Shown: in pieces, positions 38,725 through 47,892 of the stretch
Layout: every line of letters starts with the position of its first letter
Numbering within the stretch: the first letter of the stretch is position 1
Assembly: GCF_008086045.1 (NCBI RefSeq)
Contig: NZ_VSEY01000021.1
Span: forward strand, 62,001 to 126,000
Source: Nonomuraea sp. PA05
GTDB taxonomy: Bacteria; Actinomycetota; Actinomycetes; Streptosporangiales; Streptosporangiaceae
Direction of reading: 5' to 3'
DNA: 64,000 nucleotides
Notes under the pieces: generated by a model
Told to the model about the DNA's origin: nothing
Seen by the model: the letters and a program-made list of their open reading frames with translations, nothing else
The model's database searches: none
Position numbers and translations under genes: made by a program

Positions 38725-41598
38725 TCAGTAGCGCTCCGCCAGCCCTGAGTTGATCTCGGTGAGAACCAGCGTGGTCTTCGTGTAGCGCAGCAGGTTCGCC
38801 GCGGTCGGCGGCTCGGCCAGGGTCGCCTGCGCGTACCGGACCGCGTCACCCACCGTGCTCAACCCCAGGGCGCGAGTGGTGAGCGTGTCGACGGCGGTGC
38901 CCGCGTTGATCCGCCGCGTGCCCAGGTTGAGCGCCGCCGCCAGCAACTCCGCCCGCAACGTGCGCGGCTGCACCACCGGCAGGGTCAGCGTGGCCGACGC
39001 CTCCCGCTGCGACAGCGCCCCGTCGGCGGCGGAGCCGTCGGCCCCGTCGAACCGGGTGTCGGTCGCCTGCACCCGCGCCAGGATCTCGGCGGTCCGCAGG
39101 TCGGGCCGCAGCGCCCACACCGCCGGCAGCACCGGGTTCCTGGTCGGCCTGACCTCCGTGACCGAGGTGCTCGCCGTCGCGGTGACCGGGTCGAACGCGC
39201 ACGCCTGCCCGGCGTTCTTGAACCCGGCCGACACGCTCGCCGCGTACGTCGTGCCCGCCGTGGCCAGCAACGTCGGCCGCGCCGTCAGGACGATGCTCCG
39301 CTCCCCCGACTTGGCGGGCAGGTCGCCGGCGTTCCAGGTCAGCGTCCTGGTGCCGTCGGCGTTCAGCGTCACCGCGCCGGGCCTGGGGCCCGCGCCCTTG
39401 TCGAGCGCCTGGTTGTAGTGGACGCCCGCGGGCAGGACGGCGGTGATCGTGACGGCGGAGGCGGGGCCGCCGCCGGTGTTGGCGTACTTGATCGTGTACG
39501 TGATCGCCTCGCCCGCGTTCACCGAAGCCGTGGCCGTCAGCCCGGCCGTCAGCACGGGCGCGCGCACCGTGGTGGCGGCCGTGGCGGTGTTGTCGCTCTT
39601 GTACGGGTCCGCCACGCCGTCGGCGTCCTTGCCCTCGACCGCGACGGTGTTGGTGAGCACCGTGCCGTCCGCCGTGTCGCACGGCACCTCGTACGCGAAC
39701 GTCTGCGTGTCCGTCGCGCCGCTTGCCAGGTCGGGCAGCGGGCGCCGCACCCTGGTCCCGTCGGGCAGCGTGTCGGTGAGCGCGATCTCCTTGGCCGGGC
39801 CGGGGCCGAGGTTGGTCACGGGCACCGTGTAGCCGACGGTGTCGCCGCCCGCGGCCTCCTCCTTGTCGGCCGACTTGGCGACCTTCAGGTCTGCCTTCTG
39901 GGACATGTCCAGGATCGTCTGCGCCGTCATCTCCTCCACGACCTCCCGGCCGGTGCCGTCGGCGAAGGAGCCGCTGAACAGCCGGGGGTTGTACTGGATG
40001 TTGGCCCAGTCGTCGAAGCCGTCGAGCACCTCGCCGGGGCTGGGGTCCTGGCAGGCCTTGATGGAGTCGATGTCGTTGATGTCGGCGGCGACGTCGGGCT
40101 CCTTGTCGCCGTTCGCGCCGTTCCAGTCGATGCGGCCGTCGGTGGCGGGCGCCAGCTCCAGCTTGCCGTTGCGGCCGAAGACGATGTTGCGCTCAGGGCG
40201 CGGGTTGCCGTGGACACCCCTGTTCTCGTCGAGGTGCGCCTCGTCCAGCGGCGTGGTGAGGGCGGTGCCCTCGTGCGCGCTGGAGAAGTCGAGCGGGCGC
40301 GCGGAGTCCCTGATCGGGAGCTGGAAGTTGTAGTTCATCACGCTGAGGTAGTTGGGCTTGCAGTTGGTGGCGTCGTCGCCGCCGTGGCCCAGGCTGAGCG
40401 TGTGCCCCAGCTCGTGCATGAACGTCGCGGCCTCGGCCTTCTTCCTGCCGCCCGCGCGCTCGAACGTCGTGTCGCTCAGCGCGCCCATCGTGACGATGAA
40501 GTCGTTGCCGCCCTGGGGGCCGGCCTCCGCCCACTCGGCGCTGCCCGACGAGCTGGTGTTCTCCGTGAACGTGTCGGCGAACAGCGCGTACCGGAAGACC
40601 TGGCGCCTGGCGTTCAGTATGTGCTCGCAGTTGGCGTCCGCGCGGTCGGCGCGCGTGCCGAAGAAGCCCGTGCAGGGGCCGCGCGGGTTGCCGCGCTTGA
40701 TGTCGTAGAAGTCGTTCCGGTCGCCGTCGGGCTCGCTCCTGAAGTTGACGGCCCCGATGTGCGGGACCTGCTCGTCCACCGCGGCGTGCAAATTCACACC
40801 ACGGAAGCCGCCGGGCGACGGGTCCACGGGGGCGGCGGCGAACGCGTCGACCACCTCCTGGAGGGCGCCGTCCACCGGCTTGAAGCCCTCCATGAAGTCC
40901 GCCTCGACGAACAGGTCCTTCCTGTACGGCAGCGCGTTGAACGGCGCCTGCCCCAGCGCCAGATCGATCTTCTTGTCGTTGTTGACGTCGAGGCCCCCGT
41001 TGGGCGTCTCCCAGCCGTTCATGATGCCGTCGCCGTCGCTGTCGGTCTCGTTGACCTTCTCGACGCAGTCGGGCGTGCTGATCGTGAAGTAGCCCCTGGC
41101 CGTGTCGGCGCCGGTCGTCTCGCTCTGCCCCGCCAGCGTCGGCAGGTTCGCGCCCTGCTGGACGCTCAGCCCGCCGCCGGTGAACACGCAGGTGAACAGG
41201 TCGAACTTGAGATCCAGGTAGTCGCCCGTCGTCGCCCAGTGGATGACGTCGTCGCCGCTCCAGTCGTCCTGGTCCCATAACTCCAGGTGGATGTCGACGG
41301 GGTTCTGGCTGGTGTCGACCGTCGCCTTGTGCACCCAGTTGGTCGTGAAGTCCCCGCCGTGGGCACAGCAGAAGTCGTCCTTGCCGTCGTACAGCTCGTT
41401 GGAGCCGATCTTGAATTTCGGGTAGTAGTCGTTGCCGCACGCCTCGAAGTCACCCTCGTCGCACGACAGCTCCTGCACCCGGTACAGGGTGACGGTGACC
41501 TCCACCGCATCCGCCTGCGCCGGGACCGCGCCTCCGTACGCCATGCCCGCCACCGCCAGTAACACGACGGTCAGCAGCCGAGCCAGCCGCGTTCGCAC
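38725..41598 (-). CDS. Secreted metzincin-type metalloprotease with DUF11 repeats
   Basis: A 957-aa secreted protein. A signal peptide (LLTVVLLAVAGMAYGGAVPAQA) is followed by an N-terminal beta region with Cys pairs, two calcium-binding-like loops (DSDGDGIMNGWE near 187, DVNNDKKID near 204), and a zinc site HELGHTLSLGH (395-405) with a Met-turn VMNYN (420-424). Two DUF11-type Ig-like domains follow (about 590-690 and 700-800), then a helical tail. DUF11 domains usually sit on cell-surface proteins. The GTG at 41598 is chosen for its GAGGGGAG site; the upstream extension has no signal. Substrate unknown. Confidence 0.85.
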   Translation of the reverse strand: MRTRLARLLTVVLLAVAGMAYGGAVPAQADAVEVTVTLYRVQELSCDEGDFEACGNDYYPKFKIGSNELYDGKDDFCCAHGGDFTTNWVHKATVDTSQNPVDIHLELWDQDDWSGDDVIHWATTGDYLDLKFDLFTCVFTGGGLSVQQGANLPTLAGQSETTGADTARGYFTISTPDCVEKVNETDSDGDGIMNGWETPNGGLDVNNDKKIDLALGQAPFNALPYRKDLFVEADFMEGFKPVDGALQEVVDAFAAAPVDPSPGGFRGVNLHAAVDEQVPHIGAVNFRSEPDGDRNDFYDIKRGNPRGPCTGFFGTRADRADANCEHILNARRQVFRYALFADTFTENTSSSGSAEWAEAGPQGGNDFIVTMGALSDTTFERAGGRKKAEAATFMHELGHTLSLGHGGDDATNCKPNYLSVMNYNFQLPIRDSARPLDFSSAHEGTALTTPLDEAHLDENRGVHGNPRPERNIVFGRNGKLELAPATDGRIDWNGANGDKEPDVAADINDIDSIKACQDPSPGEVLDGFDDWANIQYNPRLFSGSFADGTGREVVEEMTAQTILDMSQKADLKVAKSADKEEAAGGDTVGYTVPVTNLGPGPAKEIALTDTLPDGTRVRRPLPDLASGATDTQTFAYEVPCDTADGTVLTNTVAVEGKDADGVADPYKSDNTATAATTVRAPVLTAGLTATASVNAGEAITYTIKYANTGGGPASAVTITAVLPAGVHYNQALDKGAGPRPGAVTLNADGTRTLTWNAGDLPAKSGERSIVLTARPTLLATAGTTYAASVSAGFKNAGQACAFDPVTATASTSVTEVRPTRNPVLPAVWALRPDLRTAEILARVQATDTRFDGADGSAADGALSQREASATLTLPVVQPRTLRAELLAAALNLGTRRINAGTAVDTLTTRALGLSTVGDAVRYAQATLAEPPTAANLLRYTKTTLVLTEINSGLAERY

Positions 41599-41742
41599 AT
41601 CCGCTCCCCTCGTCGGATCGAGCGACCAGACTCGCCTGCCTCCCCTCACGGGCACATGAGTAGGGCATTACTCACCTCGCGGGCGGAACTGCCGCCAGGT
41701 TCGGCACCCGCACCCCCGCCCCCGTCGCGAAATCTCGCTCCG

Positions 41743-42099
41743 TCAGTCCTCCATGGCGGTGACCGGCAGCTCCTGGCTCCACAGGAGGGTGTGGAAGCCG
41801 GGCGGGCTCTCGGTCTCGATGACGCCGAGGGCGGTGGCGAGCACGGTCATGCCCTCCTTGAGCTCCTGCGGGCGGGGCTTGGCCGGCGCGACCCAGGAGG
41901 TCTCGGGGGCCGGGTCGGGGGGCGTGCTGCGCGGGAAGACCGTGTCGACGTCGCCGCGGGTCAGCGCCGCGCCGTCCTTGCTGACCACGTAGTAGTAGTG
42001 CACCGGGCTGCCCTCGTGCTCCGGCGACGGCGTGTGCTTGCCGACGACCGTCACCTCGTCCTCCGAGACCAGGACCTTGATTATTTGGGACAGAGACAT
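41743..42099 (-). CDS. Hypothetical protein downstream of BTAD regulator
   Basis: A 118-aa cytoplasmic protein starting MSLSQIIKVLVSEDEVTVVG. It is mostly beta-like, with a Pro-rich middle (PRSTPPDPAPETSWVAP). It is not a family I recognise. It starts 10 bp after the regulator's stop on the same strand, so the two are probably co-transcribed and it may be a direct output or partner of that regulator. Confidence 0.7.
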   Translation of the reverse strand: MSLSQIIKVLVSEDEVTVVGKHTPSPEHEGSPVHYYYVVSKDGAALTRGDVDTVFPRSTPPDPAPETSWVAPAKPRPQELKEGMTVLATALGVIETESPPGFHTLLWSQELPVTAMED

Positions 42100-42109
42100 G
42101 TGATGGCTC

Positions 42110-45100
42110 TCATTCGCTTGGTGATCGTGCCGCGAGCCAGGCACGCACGTGTCCCGCCGACACGGCGTTCCCCTTGCGCTCGTGCAGTGCCCTGCTTCTG
42201 CGGGCCTCGATACAAGCCTGCTCGTGCGCGCCCGAGGCGTACAGGACCACTGCGAGATCGAACAGGGCGTCCGCGATGATCGGGGACAGGTCGGTGCGCT
42301 GGGCCAGCCGTACGGCCTCGCGGGCCATGTCCACGGCCCCGGCGGCGCCCCTGGCGGCCAGGATGTTCGCCTGGACCCCGCGCCACATGACCTGCGTCGG
42401 CAGGTCCTCGTCGCCGGCGTTGCGGGCGCTGACCTGGCAGGCCTGCTCGGCCTCCGCGTCCTTGCCGCGCTGGTGCAGCGCGCGGGCCAGCATCGCCGCC
42501 GTGGTCGCGAGCAGCGTCCGCTCGCCCATCTCCGACAGGCGCTCGTAGCCGGCCCGCAGCAGCGACTCGGCCTCCGCCGGCCGGCCCGCCAGCAGCTCGA
42601 TCATGGCCTCGTGGTGCGAGACGGCCGACTGCAGCCGGCCCAGCTCGCCGAGGATCTCGTCGGCCTCGCGCAGGCTCTCGCGGGCCCGGCCGAACTCGCC
42701 CCGCATGGCCAGCAGCAGGCCGACCGGATGCAGGATGACGGCCATCGCCGCCGGGCTGGCCGCGACCCTGGCCCGGCTGGCCTCGCACAGGTCGAGCGCC
42801 GTGGCCACCGGCATGGGGCCGAACGCCGCCGCCGACGCCCGCCAGCCGAGGATCTCGTACAGCTCGCGGTCGTCGCCAGCGCGCGCGGCGTGCCGTTCCG
42901 CGTGCCGCCACGACTCGTCCGCCGCCGCGGCCCGCCCCTCCGTCCAGTCGATGGACGCGCGCAGGCACCACGCCCTGCACAGGCCGCGGTCGTCGCCGCG
43001 CAACACGCGCAACGCCCGGTCGGACACCCGCCGCGCGTCGGCCAGCGACCAGCCGGTGCCCGCCTGGAGGCGGACGCGCTCCCGTTCCACCTCGGCCAGC
43101 GCCGCCACCCGGGGCTCGCCCAGCGAGATCGCCTCGGCCAGCACCTCGTGCGCGTCCTCGAACCGGCCCGCCTCGTACAACGCCGCACCCAGCCTGGGCA
43201 GCAGCGCGGCACGTCCTGGATCGTCGCGCGGCACGAGCGCGACCGCGCGCCGCCACAGCCGGGCGCCCGCCGTCACGTCCCCGCGCAGCAGCGCGGCGGG
43301 CGCGGCGGCGGCCAGGTGCGTGGCGGCCTCCCGGGCCAGCACGCGCTCCCGCTCGCCGGACAGGCCCAGCTCGCCGCGCAGGCGCACGCACGACTCCAGG
43401 TGGTGCCCGATGGCGGCCGGCTGCGCCCCGGGCTTGCCCACCAGCCAGCCCGCGACCCGTTCGTGCAGGTCGGCGCGGGTTCGTTTGGGCAGGCTGTCGT
43501 AGGCGACCTCGCCGATGAGGGCGTGCGAGAAGCGGAAGGCGTCCTCGTCGGCGAACTCGGGGGTGTCGGCCCTGACCAGGTTCTTGCGCACGAGCGACAT
43601 GAGCGCCGCCCCACCGTCCCCCGCGCCCCTGTCCCCCGCCGCCCTGTCCCCCGCGGCTCTGTCCCCTGCCGCCCTGTCCCCCACAGCCCTGTCCTCCGCG
43701 GCCCTGTCCCCTGCCGCCCTGCCCCGCACCAGCGCCGTGACCGCGCCCCAGTGGAAGGTGGCTCCCTCCACGGAGGCGTACTGGAGCACGGTCCGCTCCG
43801 CCGGGTCGAGGTGGTCGATGCGGGCGGCGAGCACCGCCTGCACGGTCATCGGCAGCGCGGCCGTGCCCGTCTCCTCCCTGGCCGCGACGAGCTGCTCCAG
43901 GAAGAACGGGTTGCCCTCCGCCACCCGCACGACCGCGCCGAGCGCGCGCTGGTCCAGCGCGCCCGCCGCCGCGTTCTCCGCCAGCTTGTACGCCTCCGGC
44001 TCCGCCAGCGGCCCCAGCACCACGCAATCCGGCCACCCGGCCCGCCGTTCGCGGGACAGGCACAGCAGCAGGATGGGCACGCCCGTGGAGCAGGCGACCA
44101 GGTAGTCGAGCAGGTCCAGCAGCTCGGGGGACGCGTTCTGGGCGTCGTCGATCACGACGATCAGCGGGCTCCTGGCGGCGGCGCGCTCCAGCAGCCTGCG
44201 CACGGCCCAGAACGTCTCGTCGGCCTGCGAGGGCTGCCCGGCCGAGCTCAGAATCCGCCGAACCCGCTCCCCCTCACCGCCCGAAGGAGGTCGCTCGTCC
44301 CGGCCGCTCGCCAGCACCTGCCGGACGAGTTGCGGCAGCTCAGCCCCGGTCCCGTCCGAGGCGCACCGCACGATCGCCACCGACACGGGAACCGTGTCCT
44401 CCTCCAGCAGGCGAGCCGTCAGCCGCGACTTGCCGATACCGGGCGGCCCGAGCACCGTCACCAGCCGGCAGACCCGCCCCGCCACCACCCCGTGCAACGC
44501 CTGCCTGAGCTGGTGCAACTCGTGATGCCGCCCCACGAACGGCACCGGCGACTCCCGCAACGTCGGCGGATCCCCCCGCAGCCCGCACAGCAGCCACGCG
44601 GGCGCCCCGGCCACCGTGTCGTGCGGCTCCGTCGTGGCCATCGTCCGGACCAGGCTGCGGGCGCGCTCGCCCAGCAGGATGCCGCCGTCGGGGGCCGCCT
44701 GCTGGAGCAGGCTCGCGGCGTCGAACACGTGCCCGGTGGCCGGGGAGCCGTCCGGCACGTACGCCTCGCCGGACTCGACGCCGAGCCGTACCGGCAGGGT
44801 GACGCCGTGGTCGCGCCGCACCTCCGCCTGCCAGGCGCGCAACGCGTCACGCAGCTCGACGGCGGCCCGGACGGCGCGCGGCGCGTCGTCCTCGCGCACC
44901 TCGCGCAGCCCGAACACGCCCGCCATCGGCCGGCCCGGCGGGCTCTGCACGCTGCCGCCGTGCCTGGTGACCACGTCGGCGCAGGTGCGGGTGTGCGTGT
45001 CGAGCACGTGGTGGAGCAGCTCAGGGTCCAGGGCTGCGGTGCTGGCGGGGGTGGCGGCCAGGACCGTGACGAGCCGCCTGGTGGCGTCGGGCGCGCTGGT

Positions 45101-45928
45101 TTCCCCGGCGGCAGCATCCGAGGCGCCCGCACGTCCAGCGGCGCCCTCCCGCACGGCCGCCGACCGCCCCGTGCCCAACGGCGCGCCGGTCGGGTGGCCA
45201 GGGGCGAGTTCCTCGGCCTGGGCCAGCACCAGCCGCTCCATCCTCCGCAACTCCGGCCCCGGCTCCACCCCCAGCTCCTCCGCCAGCAACCGCCGGGTGT
45301 CCCGGTAGACGGCCAGCGCCTCGGCCTGCCGCCCCGACCGGTAGAGGGCGAGCATGAGCTGCGCCCGAGGCCGTTCCCGATACGGCTGGGCGACCACGAG
45401 CTCCCGCAACCCCGGCACGAGCGCGGCCCCGCCCCCCAGCGCCAGCTCGGCCTCCATGAGCTCCTCCACCGCCCCGATCCGCTGCTCGGTCAGCCGCTCG
45501 ACCTCCCCTGCCGCGGACGACCGGAACGCCAGCCCCGCCAGCGCCTCCCCCCGCCACAGCGCCAGCGCCTGCCGGAAGAGCCCGGCCGCCCGCCCGGGAT
45601 CGGCGGCCCGCCCTTCACGGGCGAGCTGTTCGAAGCGGTCGGCGTCGAGGGTGTCCGGGGGCACCACGGCCAGGTAGCCGCCCCCTCGGGTGACGATGGC
45701 GTCCCCGCCCAGGATGCGCCGCAGCCCGGACACGTACCCCTGGACGATCTTCGGCGCGCTGGACGGCGGCGACTCGCCCCACACCTCGTCCACGAGCCGC
45801 CCGGCCGACACCACCTGGTTGGGGTGCAGCAGCAGCACGCCGAGGATGACCTGTTGCTTGGCGGCGCCGAGGTCGAGCGTCGTGCCGTCCGCCAGCGCCT
45901 CGAGCGGGCCGAGTATGCGGAGCTCCAT
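42110..45928 (-). CDS. BTAD-type regulator with cyclase-like domain, ATPase and TPRs
   Basis: A 1272-aa AfsR-like regulator. In order: OmpR-type winged helix (1-95, MELRILGPLEAL and YVSGLRRILGG), BTAD (about 96-245), a degenerate class III cyclase-homology domain (about 283-430, with VFGLREVREDDAPRAVRAA and RLGVESGEA), an AAA/NB-ARC ATPase (GPPGIGKS 494-501, Walker B VVIDDAQN) and C-terminal TPR-like repeats. Extra domains beyond wHTH-BTAD mark large integrator regulators of secondary metabolism. It is unlikely to be the polyketide cluster's local SARP, being 35 kb away. ATG 45928 with GAGGGGAG. Confidence 0.92.
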   Translation of the reverse strand: MELRILGPLEALADGTTLDLGAAKQQVILGVLLLHPNQVVSAGRLVDEVWGESPPSSAPKIVQGYVSGLRRILGGDAIVTRGGGYLAVVPPDTLDADRFEQLAREGRAADPGRAAGLFRQALALWRGEALAGLAFRSSAAGEVERLTEQRIGAVEELMEAELALGGGAALVPGLRELVVAQPYRERPRAQLMLALYRSGRQAEALAVYRDTRRLLAEELGVEPGPELRRMERLVLAQAEELAPGHPTGAPLGTGRSAAVREGAAGRAGASDAAAGETSAPDATRRLVTVLAATPASTAALDPELLHHVLDTHTRTCADVVTRHGGSVQSPPGRPMAGVFGLREVREDDAPRAVRAAVELRDALRAWQAEVRRDHGVTLPVRLGVESGEAYVPDGSPATGHVFDAASLLQQAAPDGGILLGERARSLVRTMATTEPHDTVAGAPAWLLCGLRGDPPTLRESPVPFVGRHHELHQLRQALHGVVAGRVCRLVTVLGPPGIGKSRLTARLLEEDTVPVSVAIVRCASDGTGAELPQLVRQVLASGRDERPPSGGEGERVRRILSSAGQPSQADETFWAVRRLLERAAARSPLIVVIDDAQNASPELLDLLDYLVACSTGVPILLLCLSRERRAGWPDCVVLGPLAEPEAYKLAENAAAGALDQRALGAVVRVAEGNPFFLEQLVAAREETGTAALPMTVQAVLAARIDHLDPAERTVLQYASVEGATFHWGAVTALVRGRAAGDRAAEDRAVGDRAAGDRAAGDRAAGDRGAGDGGAALMSLVRKNLVRADTPEFADEDAFRFSHALIGEVAYDSLPKRTRADLHERVAGWLVGKPGAQPAAIGHHLESCVRLRGELGLSGERERVLAREAATHLAAAAPAALLRGDVTAGARLWRRAVALVPRDDPGRAALLPRLGAALYEAGRFEDAHEVLAEAISLGEPRVAALAEVERERVRLQAGTGWSLADARRVSDRALRVLRGDDRGLCRAWCLRASIDWTEGRAAAADESWRHAERHAARAGDDRELYEILGWRASAAAFGPMPVATALDLCEASRARVAASPAAMAVILHPVGLLLAMRGEFGRARESLREADEILGELGRLQSAVSHHEAMIELLAGRPAEAESLLRAGYERLSEMGERTLLATTAAMLARALHQRGKDAEAEQACQVSARNAGDEDLPTQVMWRGVQANILAARGAAGAVDMAREAVRLAQRTDLSPIIADALFDLAVVLYASGAHEQACIEARRSRALHERKGNAVSAGHVRAWLAARSPSE
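43611..43730. repeat. 15-bp coding repeats in the BTAD regulator gene
   Basis: Seven to eight imperfect units of gccctgtcccccgcc encode Ala-Ala-Gly-Asp-Arg pentapeptides between the ATPase and the TPR region. The period keeps frame. The peptide is charged and likely a flexible linker. Confidence 0.85.
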
Positions 45929-46098
45929 GCGTGTCTCCCCTCGCGCGAGCGAACGAGCCACGGCCCCCGTAGGCATAGTGCCTCCACCGCTCCGCGACTT
46001 CCAGGCATTTCCGCACAGAACCGATCTACCGGGGCTCGACCGGAACTGAACCTCGCCTCCGCATGATCGGGGCGCACCCTCCAGAAAGGACCGGACGC

Positions 46099-47007
46099 AT
46101 GATGAGTGGGATCGACGACGCGGTGCTGCAGGAGATCGCCCCGGGGGTCTACGCCTGGATCCAGCCGGACTGGACCTGGTGGGTCAACAACGCGGGCGCG
46201 GTCACCGGCTCCGGCGGCACGGTGGTGATCGACACCTGTGCCAGCGAGCGGCGTACCCGCCGCTTCCTGATGCAGCTCGCCACCCGTACGCACGGCGCGC
46301 CCATCCGCGTGGCCGTGAACACGCACGAGCACGGCGACCACACGCACGGCAACAGCCTGCTGCCCGCGGACACGGTGGTCGTCGGGCACGAGAACACCCG
46401 CGAGGGCATCCTCGCGGACATCATCATCGACGGGGCTCCGCCGTTCTGGGAGCCGGTGCCCGACTGGGGGAACGTGTCGCGCCGGCCGCCTTCGGTGGTG
46501 TTCAGGTCGGAGGTGGCGGTGCACACGGGTGATCGCCGCGTGGAGCTGCGCCATCCCGGCTTCGTAGCGCACTCGGCGGGGGACGTCGTGGCGTGGCTGC
46601 CGGAGGAGCGGGTGCTGTTCGCGGGGGATCTGCTCTTCAACGGCGTCACGCCGCTGGCGGTCAGCGGCTCCCTGGAGGGGTCGCTGCGGGCGCTGGACTG
46701 GCTGGCGGCGTTCGCGCCCGAGCTGGTCGTACCGGGTCACGGGCCGCTGGTGGACGCTCGCGCGCTGCCGTACGTGCTGGCCGAGCAGGAGCGGTACTTC
46801 CGGTTCGTGCAGAAGGAGGCGGCGAGGGGGCTCAGCCCGCTGGCGGCGGCGCGGCAGGCCGACCTGGGTGAGTTCGCCGACTGGGGGGATCCGGAGCGGC
46901 TGGTGCTGAACCTGCACAGGGCCGCGACGGAGGGCGAGGTGGACATAGTGGCAGCCGCAGCGGACGCGATCGCCTACAACGGGGGCCCGCTGCGGACCAC
47001 GGTCTAG
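46099..47007 (+). CDS. Metallo-beta-lactamase-fold hydrolase
   Basis: A 302-aa MBL-fold enzyme with the zinc motif NTHEHGDHTHGN (HxHxDH) and later ligands in FAHS-type, GDLLFNG and VVPGHGPL segments. It may hydrolyse esters, thioesters or lactams; the clade is unknown to me. The ATG at 46099 has a GAAAGGA site. It is divergent from the BTAD regulator, and its stop overlaps the GntR stop by 4 bp through a shared CTAG. There is no clear link to phosphonate use. Confidence 0.87.
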   Translation: MMSGIDDAVLQEIAPGVYAWIQPDWTWWVNNAGAVTGSGGTVVIDTCASERRTRRFLMQLATRTHGAPIRVAVNTHEHGDHTHGNSLLPADTVVVGHENTREGILADIIIDGAPPFWEPVPDWGNVSRRPPSVVFRSEVAVHTGDRRVELRHPGFVAHSAGDVVAWLPEERVLFAGDLLFNGVTPLAVSGSLEGSLRALDWLAAFAPELVVPGHGPLVDARALPYVLAEQERYFRFVQKEAARGLSPLAAARQADLGEFADWGDPERLVLNLHRAATEGEVDIVAAAADAIAYNGGPLRTTV

Positions 47008-47747
47008 TCCTGGTAGCGCAGGACGAACTTCACCCGGTCGCCCCGGCAGCGCCGCCGTACGAACACGGTGGGCCGCCCGTCGGCGTCCACGCTCAGCCCC
47101 TCGCGCACCATCAGCGGGCTGCCGGGGGGCACGTCGAGGGTGGCGGCGTCGCCGGGGTCGGCGGCCACGGCGGTGAAGGAGCGCCAGGAGTACACCAGGC
47201 CGACCCCGTACTCCTCGCGCAGCACGTCGTACAGGCCGCCGTGGGAGCCCCAGCGCGCCGCCAGCCGGGGGAAGCGCCTGGCCTCCAGGTACGAGCTGCT
47301 CACCGCCCAGCGCTCGCGGTCCACCACGAGCAGGGTCTCCACCCGCAGCAGCCCGGCGCGACCGAGGCCGAGCGCCTCGCGCGCGTCGGCGTCCTCGTGC
47401 GGCGCGGCGGAGATGAGGTCCTCGCCCACCTCGCGGCCGATCTTGTCGATGGCCCGCTGGAGGCCCTCGGCGGTGGACAGTTGCCGCGGGTTGTCCATGG
47501 TGACCTCGTAGCGCATCGTCGGCGGCGCGATGAACGTGCCCGCGCCCTGCCTGACGTGCAGCTCTCCGGCCCGCACCAGCTCCTGGATGGCCCGCCGCAC
47601 GGTGAGCCGGTTGACGGCGAACTCGGCGCTCAGGTCGTTCTCGCTCGGCAGCCGGTCGCCGGGGCGGTAGGCGCCTTTGCCGATGCGGTCCTGGAGTTCT
47701 TCGGCGACCTGACGGTAGAGGGGGCTGGTCGCGTGCCGGCTCACCAT
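47004..47747 (-). CDS. GntR/HutC-family regulator with UTRA domain
   Basis: A 247-aa regulator: winged helix (SPLYRQVAEELQDRIGKG, LPSENDLSAEFAVNRLTVRRAI) then a UTRA ligand-binding domain (about 85-245, with GLLRVETLLVVDRE and LMVREGLSVDADGRPTVF). Divergent from phnDCE, it matches PhnF-type control of phosphonate uptake. The start at 47747 is chosen so that a repeat at 47795 stays outside the gene; ATGs at 47816 and 47825 are alternatives. Confidence 0.85.
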   Translation of the reverse strand: MVSRHATSPLYRQVAEELQDRIGKGAYRPGDRLPSENDLSAEFAVNRLTVRRAIQELVRAGELHVRQGAGTFIAPPTMRYEVTMDNPRQLSTAEGLQRAIDKIGREVGEDLISAAPHEDADAREALGLGRAGLLRVETLLVVDRERWAVSSSYLEARRFPRLAARWGSHGGLYDVLREEYGVGLVYSWRSFTAVAADPGDAATLDVPPGSPLMVREGLSVDADGRPTVFVRRRCRGDRVKFVLRYQD

Positions 47748-47794
47748 GGCGACCAGCCTACGGGCTGCATGAAGCGTCTCCGTCCCGTTGTCGC

Positions 47795-47880
47795 CGTCTA
47801 TTAGTAGTGCGTTCATGTTTTCCATCTGACCAGTTCAGAGCGCGAATGAAGACTGCGGGTCGTCTATTGGTGTAGATGAC
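47795..47880. promoter_or_regulatory. Repeated CGTCTATT boxes, candidate PhnF-like operators
   Basis: CGTCTATT occurs at 47795-47802 and 47861-47868. The second is followed by GGTGTAGATGAC, giving TGGTGTAGATGA, close to the TGGTATAGACCA site known for mycobacterial PhnF. Both lie between the regulator and phnD. Confidence 0.5.
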
Positions 47881-47892
47881 TTGGGAGTGATC

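Noticed and set aside
45971..45983. AGGCATAGTGCCT dyad before the BTAD regulator
   Set aside because: The 5-bp arms are too short to separate from chance.
42149..46066. A 1305-codon open frame antisense to the BTAD regulator
   Set aside because: High GC opens long antisense frames. The translation is Arg/Pro/Gly/His-rich with no domain, while the other strand has a clear multi-domain protein.
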